Assembly: GCA_049718765.1 (NCBI GenBank)
Contig: JBNARI010000027.1
Location: 1 to 21,458 of the forward strand
DNA: 21,458 nucleotides
Source of the DNA: JBNARI01 sp049718765
GTDB taxonomy: Bacteria > Bacillota > Sulfobacillia > DUMF01
Direction: 5' to 3'
The notes under the pieces are model-generated. The model was given only the letters and a program-made list of their open reading frames with translations, searched no databases and was not told where the DNA came from. Made by a program: the position numbers and the translations under genes. This document shows positions 1 through 7,796 of the stretch, piece by piece; within the stretch, counting starts at the first letter, position 1; each line of letters opens with the position of its first letter.

Positions 1-216
1 TTTCTGGAGGAAGAGATCCAAAGCTTGGAGAAAGAACTCAACTGGCGAGCCAAGCTTATTCCAGGCGTTGAGCTACTGCTCGGCATCCCCGGCATTAACA
101 TGCTGGCTGCCCTCACCATTCTGGCCGGAATTGGTGACATCAAGCGTTTTGCATCGGCGAAGAAACTGGCCAGTTACGCCGGATTGGTGCCTGCAGTTTA
201 CCAGCTCGATGCATAA
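1..216 (+). pseudogene. IS110-family transposase, C-terminal fragment (5' cut by window edge)
   Basis: The frame is open from base 1 and reads through a short coiled coil (LEEEIQSLEKEL) into the IS110 C-terminal transposase domain. The motifs LLGIPGINMLAALTILAGIGD, KRFASAKKLASYAGL and VPAVYQ are visible. In intact members the last motif continues into a serine-containing SG motif with the catalytic serine, followed by roughly 60-100 more residues. Here it becomes LDA and stops at 214-216, so the domain is broken at that motif. The stop lies in sequence belonging to the opposing fragment at 198-465. IS110 elements use a DEDD/serine recombinase guided by a bridge RNA. The N-terminal RuvC-like half would lie left of the window. 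This copy is very unlikely to be active. Confidence 0.85.
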
Positions 217-254
217 ACCCGAGGCACGAGCCCTGCATAGCTTGCCAGCTGCTT
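160..254. repeat. Imperfect inverted repeat where the two IS110 remnants meet
   Basis: Arms 160-201 and 213-254 encode the same motif (KxLASYAGLVPxVY) on opposite strands. By hand alignment 29 of 42 bases match, and 11 bases (202-212) lie between them. The repeat arises because two homologous transposase tails converge. It is not a classical insertion-sequence terminal repeat. Confidence 0.7.
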
Positions 255-465
255 CGGGGAAGAAAACCGCCGCCAGAATCGTCATGATGCTCACCACGTC
301 CAAACCAGGAAGACCAAGCAGTAGTTTCACTTCTGGCCGTGCTTTGGCCTGTACGCGCAGCTCCCCCTCCAAAGCCTGGAGCTCCTTATCCAAGGTGTCA
401 ATCGAATTCAATGCGGATTGCAGGATTATTGCCTCGCCTATATTTGGGATCACGGGTGCAGCCAA
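198..465 (-). pseudogene. IS110-family transposase, internal fragment with frameshift
   Basis: Read leftward, this gives a coiled coil (DTLDKELQALEGELRVQA), then VKLLLGLPGLDVVSIMTILA, matching the same IS110 domain as the fragment at 1-216. The frame then changes: the expected motif resumes one frame over as RFSSPKQLASYAGL and VPRVYASSW, ending at a stop at 198-200. Compared with the other fragment, about six residues (I-G-D-I region) are missing. A deletion of about 17 nt would explain both the gap and the frameshift. The N-terminal RuvC-like catalytic half is absent; the frame upstream closes at a TGA near 494. This is a dead remnant, related to but clearly diverged from the facing copy. 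Confidence 0.8.
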
Positions 466-1103
466 GGCTGTGCGACACTCACCTATCCGAGCTCATGGCT
501 CATCTGGGCGGGTCGTAGGGCAGCCAAACACTGGAACGGGTTCTGTGACCCAGCAGAGCTAACGGCTGCCCCGCCGCACCCATTGGCTTTGTCCGCGCCC
601 TGATCCCTTATATTCGAGGCGCTTGCGCTTTTATCATGCCAATTGTTCATGGCGCTTCGCGCCGCCACCGGCGATGAAAATCTTGTGCTGATGGGGCAGA
701 AATTCTCGGAGGGATTTTCGGGGGAACACTGGGTGGTGCAGATACTTCCAATGTAACCTACGCCTAACCACTGAGGGAGCCGGCCTCGTTCATTATGACT
801 CCGGAATAAGGGGGGCAAGGGGGGCAGACTTGGCATATACGTTGAAACTTCGTCTTATGCATCTCTTGCGACAGTCCCTAACTTCCCAAGGAAGGGCCTC
901 TTGAACCCATCACATACCGTCGTTGCAGTAATAACCGCCACCGGCCAAAGGGATCCGTGGGTGACACAATCCAGAATGCCACCTGTGCCAGTAATAGAAC
1001 CTGATTGGAATGTGTTTGCCAGCACCCTTCGAACAACTTACGGCTTTTCGGCCCGACAACGGCAGCTCCCACAGTGCCCGATGCGCGTCAAGGGGTTGGA
1101 GGG
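466..1103. other. Gene-free stretch next to the IS110 remnants
   Basis: No reading frame here resembles a known protein. Visible structure: a hairpin CAGCC-AA-GGCTG at 459-470, a hairpin GGCGC-TTC-GCGCC at 651-663, a GCGC-TT-GCGC palindrome near 619-628, and a tandem 9-bp repeat AAGGGGGGC at 808-825. The GC-rich, hairpin-rich part (about 470-690) lies 5' of the minus-strand transposase remnant, so it could be the decayed non-coding leader of that element. Nothing was recognised in 830-1103. Confidence 0.4.
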
Positions 1104-2048
1104 CTAAAGCTCGAGTAGCCGATGCGGGTTATCAACGAGCATGGTTCGTATGGCTTTAGCTGCAAGTCCCAGCCTTAAGGCCAACTCTATGAAGGATTGC
1201 AGCATTGCAGGTGAGGATGGTCTTCCGGCTCCTCCAGAATCGGTAGTCAGGATACAGTGTTCTGGCCCTATGCTTACTATGCTCTGTACGAACTCGTCCA
1301 AACTGGCGCATCCCCAACTCTGAACCGTTGCTAACAGGCATTTCTCAATGTATGCGCCACTTGCGGCTAATCCCCTTTGAACTGCCAATGGAATTCTGGT
1401 CATGTATTCGTCTGGATGAGTTATGACTATGCGTAGTCCTGGTGACACCTTTCGAGCCTGTTCCAGCAAGCAAGCGATTTCCTGTTGGGAGACGTGACCA
1501 GTGCAGAGCACAGCTCGTTGCTTTGCCACAAGATCTATAGTCTGGATCACTTCAGACCTCAAGCGCCCTCCATCAAGGATGCTTATTGGTGACAGTTGAT
1601 TACAACAGTTCGAGGCCGACACATGGAACGGGCCTACATTAGTCCTGTGGTAGGCCACATGGTTTGCGGCGCACACCGTTGGCAGCCATACCACTCTGCC
1701 CCCAAGAGCCAGGCAAACTTCCACCGCATACGGGTTAAGACCACCAACGAAATGGTTGAGCACTATACTTCCAATGGCCTTGCACCTGGTTGGTTGCACC
1801 TGGTTGGCAAGGCTTGCTCTTGCAGCTGTGTCTCCTTCATGGCTCTTAATGACAAGACCAGCCATGCCGTACTTGGCAGCCTCTATTAAGGCTTCCACAT
1901 CGTTGTGGGATCGAGGGAACAAGCTAGGAGCAGTGTGCACATGCATGTCAACAGCCTGCTCCAGAAGCTTGCTCGCATCTTGATCAGATAGCATCTTTGC
2001 TGATGTCAACCTCCATGTTGCGAATTCCCCCAAAGCACACTTCTCCAC
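1104..2048 (-). CDS. DUF6282-type metal-dependent hydrolase (amidohydrolase-like)
   Basis: The 314-aa product looks like the DUF6282 family of TIM-barrel, amidohydrolase/PHP-like proteins. Putative metal-site residues follow the expected order: DMHVH (His36, His38), IKSHEG (Lys68, His70), TGHVS (His185), ITHPDE (His211) and TTDSGG (Asp270). No signal peptide or membrane segment is seen, so it should be cytoplasmic. The GTG start at 2048 has AGGAGGG 12-13 nt upstream. An ATG at 1994, with GGAGG about 15 nt upstream, is an alternative that would remove 18 residues. The gene is transcribed divergently from the transporter/catabolic cluster across a 409-bp control region, so it may belong to the same pathway and cleave a cyclic amide, lactone or C-N bond. 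The substrate is unknown. The family assignment is fairly firm; the pathway link is inference. Confidence 0.75.
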   Translation of the reverse strand: MEKCALGEFATWRLTSAKMLSDQDASKLLEQAVDMHVHTAPSLFPRSHNDVEALIEAAKYGMAGLVIKSHEGDTAARASLANQVQPTRCKAIGSIVLNHFVGGLNPYAVEVCLALGGRVVWLPTVCAANHVAYHRTNVGPFHVSASNCCNQLSPISILDGGRLRSEVIQTIDLVAKQRAVLCTGHVSQQEIACLLEQARKVSPGLRIVITHPDEYMTRIPLAVQRGLAASGAYIEKCLLATVQSWGCASLDEFVQSIVSIGPEHCILTTDSGGAGRPSSPAMLQSFIELALRLGLAAKAIRTMLVDNPHRLLEL

Positions 2049-2457
2049 TCTTTCGAAAAACCCTCCTGAGGCATGTAGGGTCTGGTGGATAGCTGGAAGC
2101 TCATGAGCTATTAGTTTCGAGATGTTGGATTCTTTTGGTTGTTGTTAAGAACTAGAAGAAAGAAGGAATTCTAACAGGCGTGTAGAATATAGAATACACG
2201 TGGTTGACCTTTTGAAAATTCTTGCTCTGCCACTGCTTGTTATTCAAATGGTCTGAAGAGTGGGAGCCATTGCGGCACAAGCCAGAATGGCCAGTGCGAC
2301 AACCTGTTCGGCGGGGGGTGGTAAACGTAAGAAGGTTTGCGCTGGCTGGTGATTAGATGACCACAGGCTGGGCGTGCATGTGATTAGAACTGGGTGGTCA
2401 ATTGTAGTGTTGCTCCTATCGCAAATGATATGTTGACAACGCGGAGGTGCTGGAAAG
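2049..2457. promoter_or_regulatory. Divergent intergenic control region
   Basis: This 409-bp gap separates the leftward DUF6282 gene from the rightward TRAP-led cluster and holds no gene. It contains a near-symmetric element at 2179-2200, a 9-bp direct repeat GTGATTAGA at 2349-2357 and 2380-2388 (31-bp period, about three helical turns), and inverted arms TGACCAC (2358-2364) and GTGGTCA (2394-2400). On the minus strand TTTTCA and TATTCT separated by 16 bp form a weak promoter candidate for the leftward gene. No convincing sigma-A promoter was found for the rightward genes. Confidence 0.45.
2179..2200. promoter_or_regulatory. Palindromic operator candidate
   Basis: The element reads CGTGTA-gaa-TATA-gaa-TACACG: the outer and central blocks are exactly self-complementary (16 of 22 positions). 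It also contains a tandem TAGAATA repeat (2183-2189, 2190-2196). It is AT-rich, lies between divergent genes, and has a form usual for dimeric repressors such as the GntR/FCD protein encoded at 20471. The link to that regulator is inference. Confidence 0.4.
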
Positions 2458-3483
2458 ATGCATAAGAAAGTAGGCGCTCTCAGGATAGCTGTGATATTAC
2501 TTGTGTTTGCGCTGCTGGTCTCTGGTTGTTCCAGCGGGTCAGCGCCAACTGCCAGCAAAGATACTGGGAAGCAGGCACAGCAACCGGCTGAACCAGCGCA
2601 AACCAGCCAACCCAAGAACTTGAGGATGGGAACGAGCAGTGTAGGTGGAGTTTACTACGTGCTAGGTGCTGCCTGGGGCAAACTACTGGAGGAGAACATA
2701 CCCGGGGTAAAGGTGCAAGTAGAAGCTACATCTGGACCTGGTGCTAACGTTCAGCTAATGGAGCAGGACAAACTAGAGCTGGCGCTGGTATCTACGATAT
2801 TCACTTATCAGGGAATGCGTGGAGAAGGTTTTGCGGAAGGCAAGAAGCACGAGAAGTTTAGGGCAATGTTCCCCATATTCTCCAGCCCAACAATCATCCT
2901 TACTTCCGCTGATTCGCCGATCAAGTCTTTGAAGGACATGCAAGGAAAAACAGTCTGTGTGGGGCCTGTGGCAGCGGGTGGAGCTCAATTCGGCAAAGAC
3001 GCAATGGAACTGTTCAACATCAAACCACGGCAGGTCGTGAACCTTAGCTGGGCTGATTCAATGCAGGCTCTGGCTGAGGGCAGGGTTGATGTTGCGATTT
3101 GCCAGTTTGGGCACCCCAATGCTTCCGTCCTGGAACTGGAAAACACAAGGAAGATAAGATTTGTACCCTTGTCTGAACAAGAAATTGACCAGCTTGTGAA
3201 GAAGTATCCTTATTATTCCAAGCAGTACGTGCCCAAGGGAACTTACAAGTACCTCACTGAGGATTACGCCACTGTGGGACCGTTTACTTACTCTGTATGC
3301 CACAAGGACCTATCTGACGACCTAGTGTACAAGATAGTGAGCCTATCCTTCGAAAAGAAGGCCGCGCTGGTTGCTGCTGCAAAAGCTGCAGAAGAGATGA
3401 AGCCCGAGGACGTGAGCAGGATTGATGCTCCGCTGCATCCAGGGGCCGCACGTTACTACGCAGAAAAAGGCATAAAGAAATAG
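2458..3483 (+). CDS. TAXI-family TRAP transporter substrate-binding lipoprotein 1
   Basis: The 341-aa precursor has a basic N-terminus, a hydrophobic core (residues 9-22) and a lipobox VSGC with Cys24 as the predicted lipidation site. A Ser/Ala/Gln/Pro-rich linker reaches to about residue 53. The mature domain begins RMGTSSVGGVYYVLG and includes VQVEATSGPGANVQLM, both typical of TAXI (TRAP-associated extracytoplasmic immunogenic) receptors, which capture an organic acid or amino-acid-like ligand and deliver it to a fused DctQM permease. The ATG has GGAGGT 9 nt upstream. The permease partner starts 208 bp downstream at 3692, after two RNA stem-loops. A second receptor of the same architecture is at 13337-14356, so the two probably have different ligands or affinities. 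The ligand cannot be read from the sequence. Confidence 0.93.
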   Translation: MHKKVGALRIAVILLVFALLVSGCSSGSAPTASKDTGKQAQQPAEPAQTSQPKNLRMGTSSVGGVYYVLGAAWGKLLEENIPGVKVQVEATSGPGANVQLMEQDKLELALVSTIFTYQGMRGEGFAEGKKHEKFRAMFPIFSSPTIILTSADSPIKSLKDMQGKTVCVGPVAAGGAQFGKDAMELFNIKPRQVVNLSWADSMQALAEGRVDVAICQFGHPNASVLELENTRKIRFVPLSEQEIDQLVKKYPYYSKQYVPKGTYKYLTEDYATVGPFTYSVCHKDLSDDLVYKIVSLSFEKKAALVAAAKAAEEMKPEDVSRIDAPLHPGAARYYAEKGIKK

Positions 3484-3546
3484 GGCGGGTTAGGAGTTCG
3501 GGTCACCTCTGTGTTAGGCGTGTTCGGTTAGGGCCAGCAGAGAAGT

Positions 3547-3585
3547 GGTGGAGGGACTAGCCGTAACTCTGGTTAGTCCCCCACC
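3547..3585 (+). other. Stem-loop between TAXI receptor 1 and TRAP permease 1
   Basis: GGTGG (3547-3551) pairs with CCACC (3581-3585), GGGACTA (3553-3559) with TAGTCCC (3574-3580), and CC (3561-3562) with GG (3571-3572), with one bulged A and one G-U pair around an 8-nt loop. No T-run follows, so a full intrinsic terminator is unlikely. A strong stem 3' of the receptor gene would fit attenuation or 3'-end protection that keeps receptor levels above permease levels. The structure is directly visible; the role is inferred. Confidence 0.65.
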
Positions 3586-3650
3586 CGAACGGTTGAGTTT
3601 GGTTGGGTCAGTTTAGAAAGAGTGGACAGAGTGGTCCTTCGGTTAAGGGT

Positions 3651-3674
3651 GCCCTGGTGTCACTCAACCAGGGC
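3651..3674 (+). other. Stem-loop just upstream of the permease 1 ribosome binding site
   Basis: GCCCTGGT (3651-3658) and ACCAGGGC (3667-3674) form a perfect 8-bp stem with an 8-nt loop. It ends 3 nt before the GGGAGG Shine-Dalgarno (3678-3683) of the permease GTG at 3692. It could modulate ribosome access or act as the base of a short leader. Confidence 0.5.
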
Positions 3675-3691
3675 CGTGGGAGGTAACGAGA

Positions 3692-5587
3692 GTGGCTGCT
3701 GACAAGAGTTCAAACCCTTCAGCTAAGCCATTTGGCTTAGAGGGCTACGATTCACCGGCCAAGGTACTGGTCTTGGTGTTGAGCACGGCTTTTTGCCTGT
3801 ATCACCTTTACGTGCTGGGCATACGTACCAGCTCAGAGGTGCAGCTGAGAGCTATTCACCTGTTGGGCGCGGCTGTGCTGGCCATACTCACTACTCGCCC
3901 CAAAACAGGCCTGGATCGCCTGCAGCGGGTAGTAGAGCTGGTACTCTTGCCAGTATTGGTGTGGGCAACCGGGTACATCATCTTGCACGAGGAAGCATGG
4001 AGTTGGAGAGGAAGCGTTTCCCCGAAACCAATTGACCTCTTCTTCGGGGTTTGCATAATAGCACTGGTGCTCTTGCTGGCACGCAGGTTACTTGGAGGAG
4101 CTTTTCCGACCATTGCTTTGGCGTCCATAGCTTACGCTGCCCTGGGCCAGCGGATGCCAGGCTTCTTGAGATCTACCGGATATGACCTCGAGAGAATAAT
4201 AGGCCAGTGCTTTAGCCCAGAAGGAATATTCGGTTCGTTGTTGGGAGTCTCCGCCATTTACGTGTTTCCGTTCGTCTTGCTTGGCACGTTCATGGAGCTT
4301 ACGAAGACCGGGCAGATGTTTATTAACCTTGCAAACACACTCGCTGGCAGCACAAGGGGTGGGCCTGCAAAGGTAGCTGTTGTGTCCAGTGCCTTTTTTG
4401 GCACTATATCTGGGAGTGCCGTGGCTAACGTAGTTGGCACCGGATCTCTGACGATCCCAATGATGATAAAGACTGGTTATGCCCGTCATTTTGCTGCGGC
4501 AGTGGAAGCGGTTGCGTCTACAGGCGGCCAAATAATGCCACCCATCATGGCGTCCACTGCCTTTCTAATGGCCGAGATGCTTGGGATACCGTATCACCAG
4601 ATTGCGATAGCAGCCGCCTTGCCTGCCATCCTGTACTTCCTGGCATGCTTCACAATGGTGGACGCCGAGGCCGCAAAGTTGGGTTTGGCTGGGATTCCAA
4701 GGGAAAACCTGCCCAGGTTAAGGGATGTGTTAACCGAGCACGGGCACCTAATACTGCCATTGGCCGTGCTCGTATACGAGCTTCTTGTTGTGAAGGTCAG
4801 TCCTACCAAGGCTGCTCTTGTGAGCGTTGTAACGGTCGTGCTGTGCTCTTCTTTGAAGAAAGCTACTCGCCTCAATATGAAATCAGTGGCGGATGGCTTT
4901 ACTCGCTCGGCAAATGGCATAATCACCATGGCCATTGCGTGTGCAATAGCTGGGATTGTTGTTGGCATGCTAACCATGACTGGCCTTGCACTAAAGGTGT
5001 CTGCCTCCATAATAATGCTTTCGAGGGGCCAACTGCTCGCGGCCCTGGTCCTCACGATGTTCGTGGCTCTGCTGCTGGGCATGGGGTTGCCAACCACGGC
5101 ATCATACGTAATTGCATCAAGCGTGTGCGCGCCTGCATTGACCAAGATGGGGCTGGATCCCTTGAGGGCCCACTTGTTCATCTTCTACTTCTCAACGATT
5201 TGTGCCATAACGCCGCCGGTGGCTTTGGCGTCTTACGCGGCAGCCAACATTGCCGACGAAAGCGTTACCAAAGTTTCCTGGACAGCCGTAAAGCTGGGTC
5301 TTGCTGCCTTTATAGTCCCGTACATGTTTGTGTACGGCCCTGCGCTGTTACTTCGGGGAGCTGCTGGCGAGGTCATCAGGGTGGCAGTCACCTCGACGGT
5401 TGGAGTTGTGTCTTTGGGGGTCGGCTTGCAGGGTTGGTGGGGCGGACCTCTTAGGCTTTGGCAAAGGGCTTTCCTGGTGGTGGCAGCGCTGCTGCTCATC
5501 CACACAGGCGTGGCAACTGACCTCATTGGCATCTGCCTTATGGGAGCAGTCGCGGCAGCGAAGATGCTCAAACGGAAGACAAGCTGA
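3692..5587 (+). CDS. TRAP transporter permease 1, fused 4TM/12TM (DctQM, TAXI type)
   Basis: This 631-aa, very hydrophobic inner-membrane protein contains both TRAP membrane subunits in one chain: an N-terminal DctQ-like part (about residues 20-150) and a DctM-like transport part (about 160-631). Hallmarks of the TAXI-linked DctM domain are RGGPAKVAVVSSAFFG (about 222-237), GSAVANVVGTGS, and VEAVASTGGQIMPPIMA (about 271-287), with a second repeat around LGMGLPTTASYVIASSV and ITPPVALASYAA. It is expected to move the ligand of the neighbouring receptor using a Na+ or H+ gradient. The GTG start has GGGAGG 8 nt upstream. A paralogue of 630 aa is at 14426. Confidence 0.93.
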   Translation: MAADKSSNPSAKPFGLEGYDSPAKVLVLVLSTAFCLYHLYVLGIRTSSEVQLRAIHLLGAAVLAILTTRPKTGLDRLQRVVELVLLPVLVWATGYIILHEEAWSWRGSVSPKPIDLFFGVCIIALVLLLARRLLGGAFPTIALASIAYAALGQRMPGFLRSTGYDLERIIGQCFSPEGIFGSLLGVSAIYVFPFVLLGTFMELTKTGQMFINLANTLAGSTRGGPAKVAVVSSAFFGTISGSAVANVVGTGSLTIPMMIKTGYARHFAAAVEAVASTGGQIMPPIMASTAFLMAEMLGIPYHQIAIAAALPAILYFLACFTMVDAEAAKLGLAGIPRENLPRLRDVLTEHGHLILPLAVLVYELLVVKVSPTKAALVSVVTVVLCSSLKKATRLNMKSVADGFTRSANGIITMAIACAIAGIVVGMLTMTGLALKVSASIIMLSRGQLLAALVLTMFVALLLGMGLPTTASYVIASSVCAPALTKMGLDPLRAHLFIFYFSTICAITPPVALASYAAANIADESVTKVSWTAVKLGLAAFIVPYMFVYGPALLLRGAAGEVIRVAVTSTVGVVSLGVGLQGWWGGPLRLWQRAFLVVAALLLIHTGVATDLIGICLMGAVAAAKMLKRKTS

Positions 5588-5693
5588 TAAAGGCTTGTTG
5601 TCTGAGATTGGGGACGAACGGAGTACGAAGGAAAACACAAATATATAGTACATTGTATTATCGGCGTAGCCGGCAGGATGGGGGTGTTTGACG

Positions 5694-6722
5694 ATGATGG
5701 CGGCCATGCAGTTAGTGGAATTCGGAAAGCCGTTGAAACAAGCAATGGTACCCAAGCCTCGGTTAAGGCCTGAGGATGTGCTTGTAAATGTTAAGGCTGC
5801 CGGAGTTTGCGGAACTGACTTGAAGATAATAGCGGGCAACCATCCCAAGGTTCCAGCGGCGGCGCTCCCCAGGATTCTGGGGCATGAGGTGGCCGGTACT
5901 GTTGTTGCGTTGGGGGAGAGGGTATCAAAAGAGCATAGTTTTCTCCTGGGAAAGGACGTGGTGGTGTACTTTTATGAGTCCTGCGGCAGTTGCGGTTTCT
6001 GCAGGAGCGGCAGAGAGCCACTGTGCGAAAAAGTGGTCAGGCAGTACGGATTCACGTGGGACGGTGGCTTTGCTCAATACATGGCAGTAGCAGCCAGGAA
6101 CGTAATTCCTTTCGAGGGGCTGGACCATCACGTTGCCTGTATCCTTGCGGATGCGGTTGGCACAGCGTATCACGCTGTGGCAAGTCGTGCTCAGGTAAAG
6201 CCGGGGGAGCTGGTTGTGATTCTGGGATGTGGAGGCCTAGGGATACATGCAGTGCAGGTTGCAAAGCTCATGGGAGCAGAAGTGATAGGCGTTGACATAA
6301 ACCGCGTGAGGATTGATGCGGCCAGCCGGTTTGGAGCCGATCGTGGTTTGGAGTTTGAGGAGCTCATGAAGAACAAGGGCTCGGTTGCTGCGGATGTGGT
6401 GGTTGATACCATCGGGAATTCCCAGACGGTGCGGGCTTCGTTGGAGCTGCTGAAGAAAGGCGGACGCCTTGTTGTGGTTGGGTACATCGACGGGGTTGAA
6501 CAGTCGGTGTACCTTGCACGAGCCGTGAAGAAGGAGATTTGCGTCCTGGGATCACTGGCCTGCGGGTTCAAGGAAGTAGAGGAAGTGGTGCGTCTGGCGA
6601 TGAGAGGTAAGCTCACGCCGGTGGTGGGCCGGGTGTTTCCGCTGTCGCTGGCAAACGAAGCAATCGAGCATGTGAAAATGGCAGACTCAGCTGGTCGGGT
6701 GGTCTTGAGTATTCAAGAGTAG
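5694..6722 (+). CDS. Zinc-dependent medium-chain alcohol dehydrogenase 1
   Basis: The 342-aa product has the medium-chain dehydrogenase layout. The N-terminal GroES-like domain carries the catalytic zinc residues Cys39 (AGVCGTD), His64-Glu65 (LGHE) and a probable third ligand near Asp153. The structural-zinc cysteines are 97, 100, 103 and 111 (CGSCGFC...C). The Rossmann domain has GCGGLG at 178-183 followed by an acidic residue (GVDIN, Asp201), which favours NAD over NADP. The ATG at 5694 is chosen because GGGGGTG lies 7 nt upstream; the TTG at 5688 overlaps that spacer and ATGs at 5697 and 5706 are alternatives. It would oxidise or reduce a hydroxyl intermediate. The preceding gap has a very AT-rich patch (5638-5660). 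Confidence 0.88.
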   Translation: MMAAMQLVEFGKPLKQAMVPKPRLRPEDVLVNVKAAGVCGTDLKIIAGNHPKVPAAALPRILGHEVAGTVVALGERVSKEHSFLLGKDVVVYFYESCGSCGFCRSGREPLCEKVVRQYGFTWDGGFAQYMAVAARNVIPFEGLDHHVACILADAVGTAYHAVASRAQVKPGELVVILGCGGLGIHAVQVAKLMGAEVIGVDINRVRIDAASRFGADRGLEFEELMKNKGSVAADVVVDTIGNSQTVRASLELLKKGGRLVVVGYIDGVEQSVYLARAVKKEICVLGSLACGFKEVEEVVRLAMRGKLTPVVGRVFPLSLANEAIEHVKMADSAGRVVLSIQE

Positions 6723-6805
6723 GCATTGGTAAGCGCTCACATAATTAGGGCACAAGAAGTAGCTTCATAGTGGGCGGTTAGTAGGGTTGGAGGTGTTGAT
6801 CTGTC

Positions 6806-7777
6806 ATGGCTTTCAAGGTGGTTATAACTGAGCACAGGTTCCCGAACCTGGACGCAGAAAAAGAGGTTTTGTCCCAGGTGGGGGCAGAGCTTGTTGTGGG
6901 AAACGCTTGGACTGAGCAGGAGCTCATAGAACTTGCCTGGGATGCTGACGGAATACTTAACGCGCGTGCAAAGATCACTTCACATGTAATTGACTCGCTG
7001 CAAAAGTGTAAAGTGATAGTGCGCTACGGGATTGGCACCGATACCATCGATATCCCTGCTGCCACAAAGCGGGGAATATACGTGGTCAACGTTCCCGACT
7101 ATTGCATTGAGGAAGTTTCTAACCACGCTTTGGCCATGCTGCTTTGCATGTGCAGAAAGATCCTAGAAGGGGATAGGCTGGTCCGGTCTGGTGAGTGGCG
7201 TCTTGAACCCCTAAAGCCCATGCCGAGGCTTGAGGGCCAAACGCTTGGCATTATTGGGTTTGGACGAATTGGCCGCAGGTTGGCAGCCAAGGCCAAACCA
7301 ATTGGCTTCGAAATTGTGGCTTTTGATCCCAACGTGTCTCAGGAAGAGGCCAATGCATACGGAGTTTCAATGGTATCCCTGGATGAACTGCTAGCTGTAT
7401 CAGACTACATCTCGATTCATGCTCCGCTATGCAACGAGACACGTAACCTGTTGGGCAGACCACAGTTTGAAAAGATGAAGGCGGGTGTCTCCATAATCAA
7501 CGCTGCAAGGGGCGAAATAATCGATGAAGAAGCCCTGGTGGAAGCAATAGAAAAAGGAATAGTGAGCAAGGTAGCCTTGGACGTGTTACGTCGGGAACCC
7601 CCAGAAGCTAATAATCCACTTCTTGGTTTGCCCCAGGTGATACTGACTCCTCATGTTGCCTGGTACTCGGAACAGGCGATTTCCGAGCTGCAAAGGAAGG
7701 CAGCGGAAGAAGTCGCGCGGGTGCTCAAGGGCGAGCTTCCAAAACATTTGGTGAACCCTGAGGTGCTCAGGGGTTAA
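6806..7777 (+). CDS. D-2-hydroxyacid dehydrogenase (phosphoglycerate dehydrogenase-like)
   Basis: The 323-aa product belongs to the D-isomer-specific 2-hydroxyacid dehydrogenase family. The NAD site GFGRIG is at 151-156 with Asp174 (AFDPN) after the second strand. The catalytic triad is Arg235 (NAARGE), Glu264 (RREPPE) and His283 (TPHVAW). It lacks the C-terminal ACT domain of many SerA proteins, so it is probably a catabolic hydroxyacid or glyoxylate/hydroxypyruvate-type reductase rather than the serine-pathway enzyme. GGAGGTG lies 10 nt before the ATG. The stop is 19 bp before the next gene, implying cotranscription with the LeuA-like enzyme. The substrate is not identifiable. Confidence 0.88.
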   Translation: MAFKVVITEHRFPNLDAEKEVLSQVGAELVVGNAWTEQELIELAWDADGILNARAKITSHVIDSLQKCKVIVRYGIGTDTIDIPAATKRGIYVVNVPDYCIEEVSNHALAMLLCMCRKILEGDRLVRSGEWRLEPLKPMPRLEGQTLGIIGFGRIGRRLAAKAKPIGFEIVAFDPNVSQEEANAYGVSMVSLDELLAVSDYISIHAPLCNETRNLLGRPQFEKMKAGVSIINAARGEIIDEEALVEAIEKGIVSKVALDVLRREPPEANNPLLGLPQVILTPHVAWYSEQAISELQRKAAEEVARVLKGELPKHLVNPEVLRG

Positions 7778-7796
7778 AAGAGAAGGGGATGACAAA

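Noticed and set aside
808..825. Tandem AAGGGGGGC repeat as a G-quadruplex or CRISPR-like repeat
   Set aside because: Only two units and two G-runs, too few for either; no spacer-repeat pattern occurs anywhere in the window.
483..836. Minus-strand 117-codon open frame
   Set aside because: Low-complexity Pro/Ser-rich translation with no recognisable domain; it lies in the hairpin-rich leader-like region and is more likely non-coding.
901..1107. 68-codon frame on the plus strand in the gap left of the DUF6282 gene
   Set aside because: No start with a ribosome binding site and no family resemblance; it overlaps the end of a better-supported gene.
4645..5454. 269-codon alternative-frame ORF inside TRAP permease 1
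   Set aside because: It is the shadow of a GC-biased membrane-protein gene; the Cys/His/Gly-rich translation has no domain, and the true frame is well supported.
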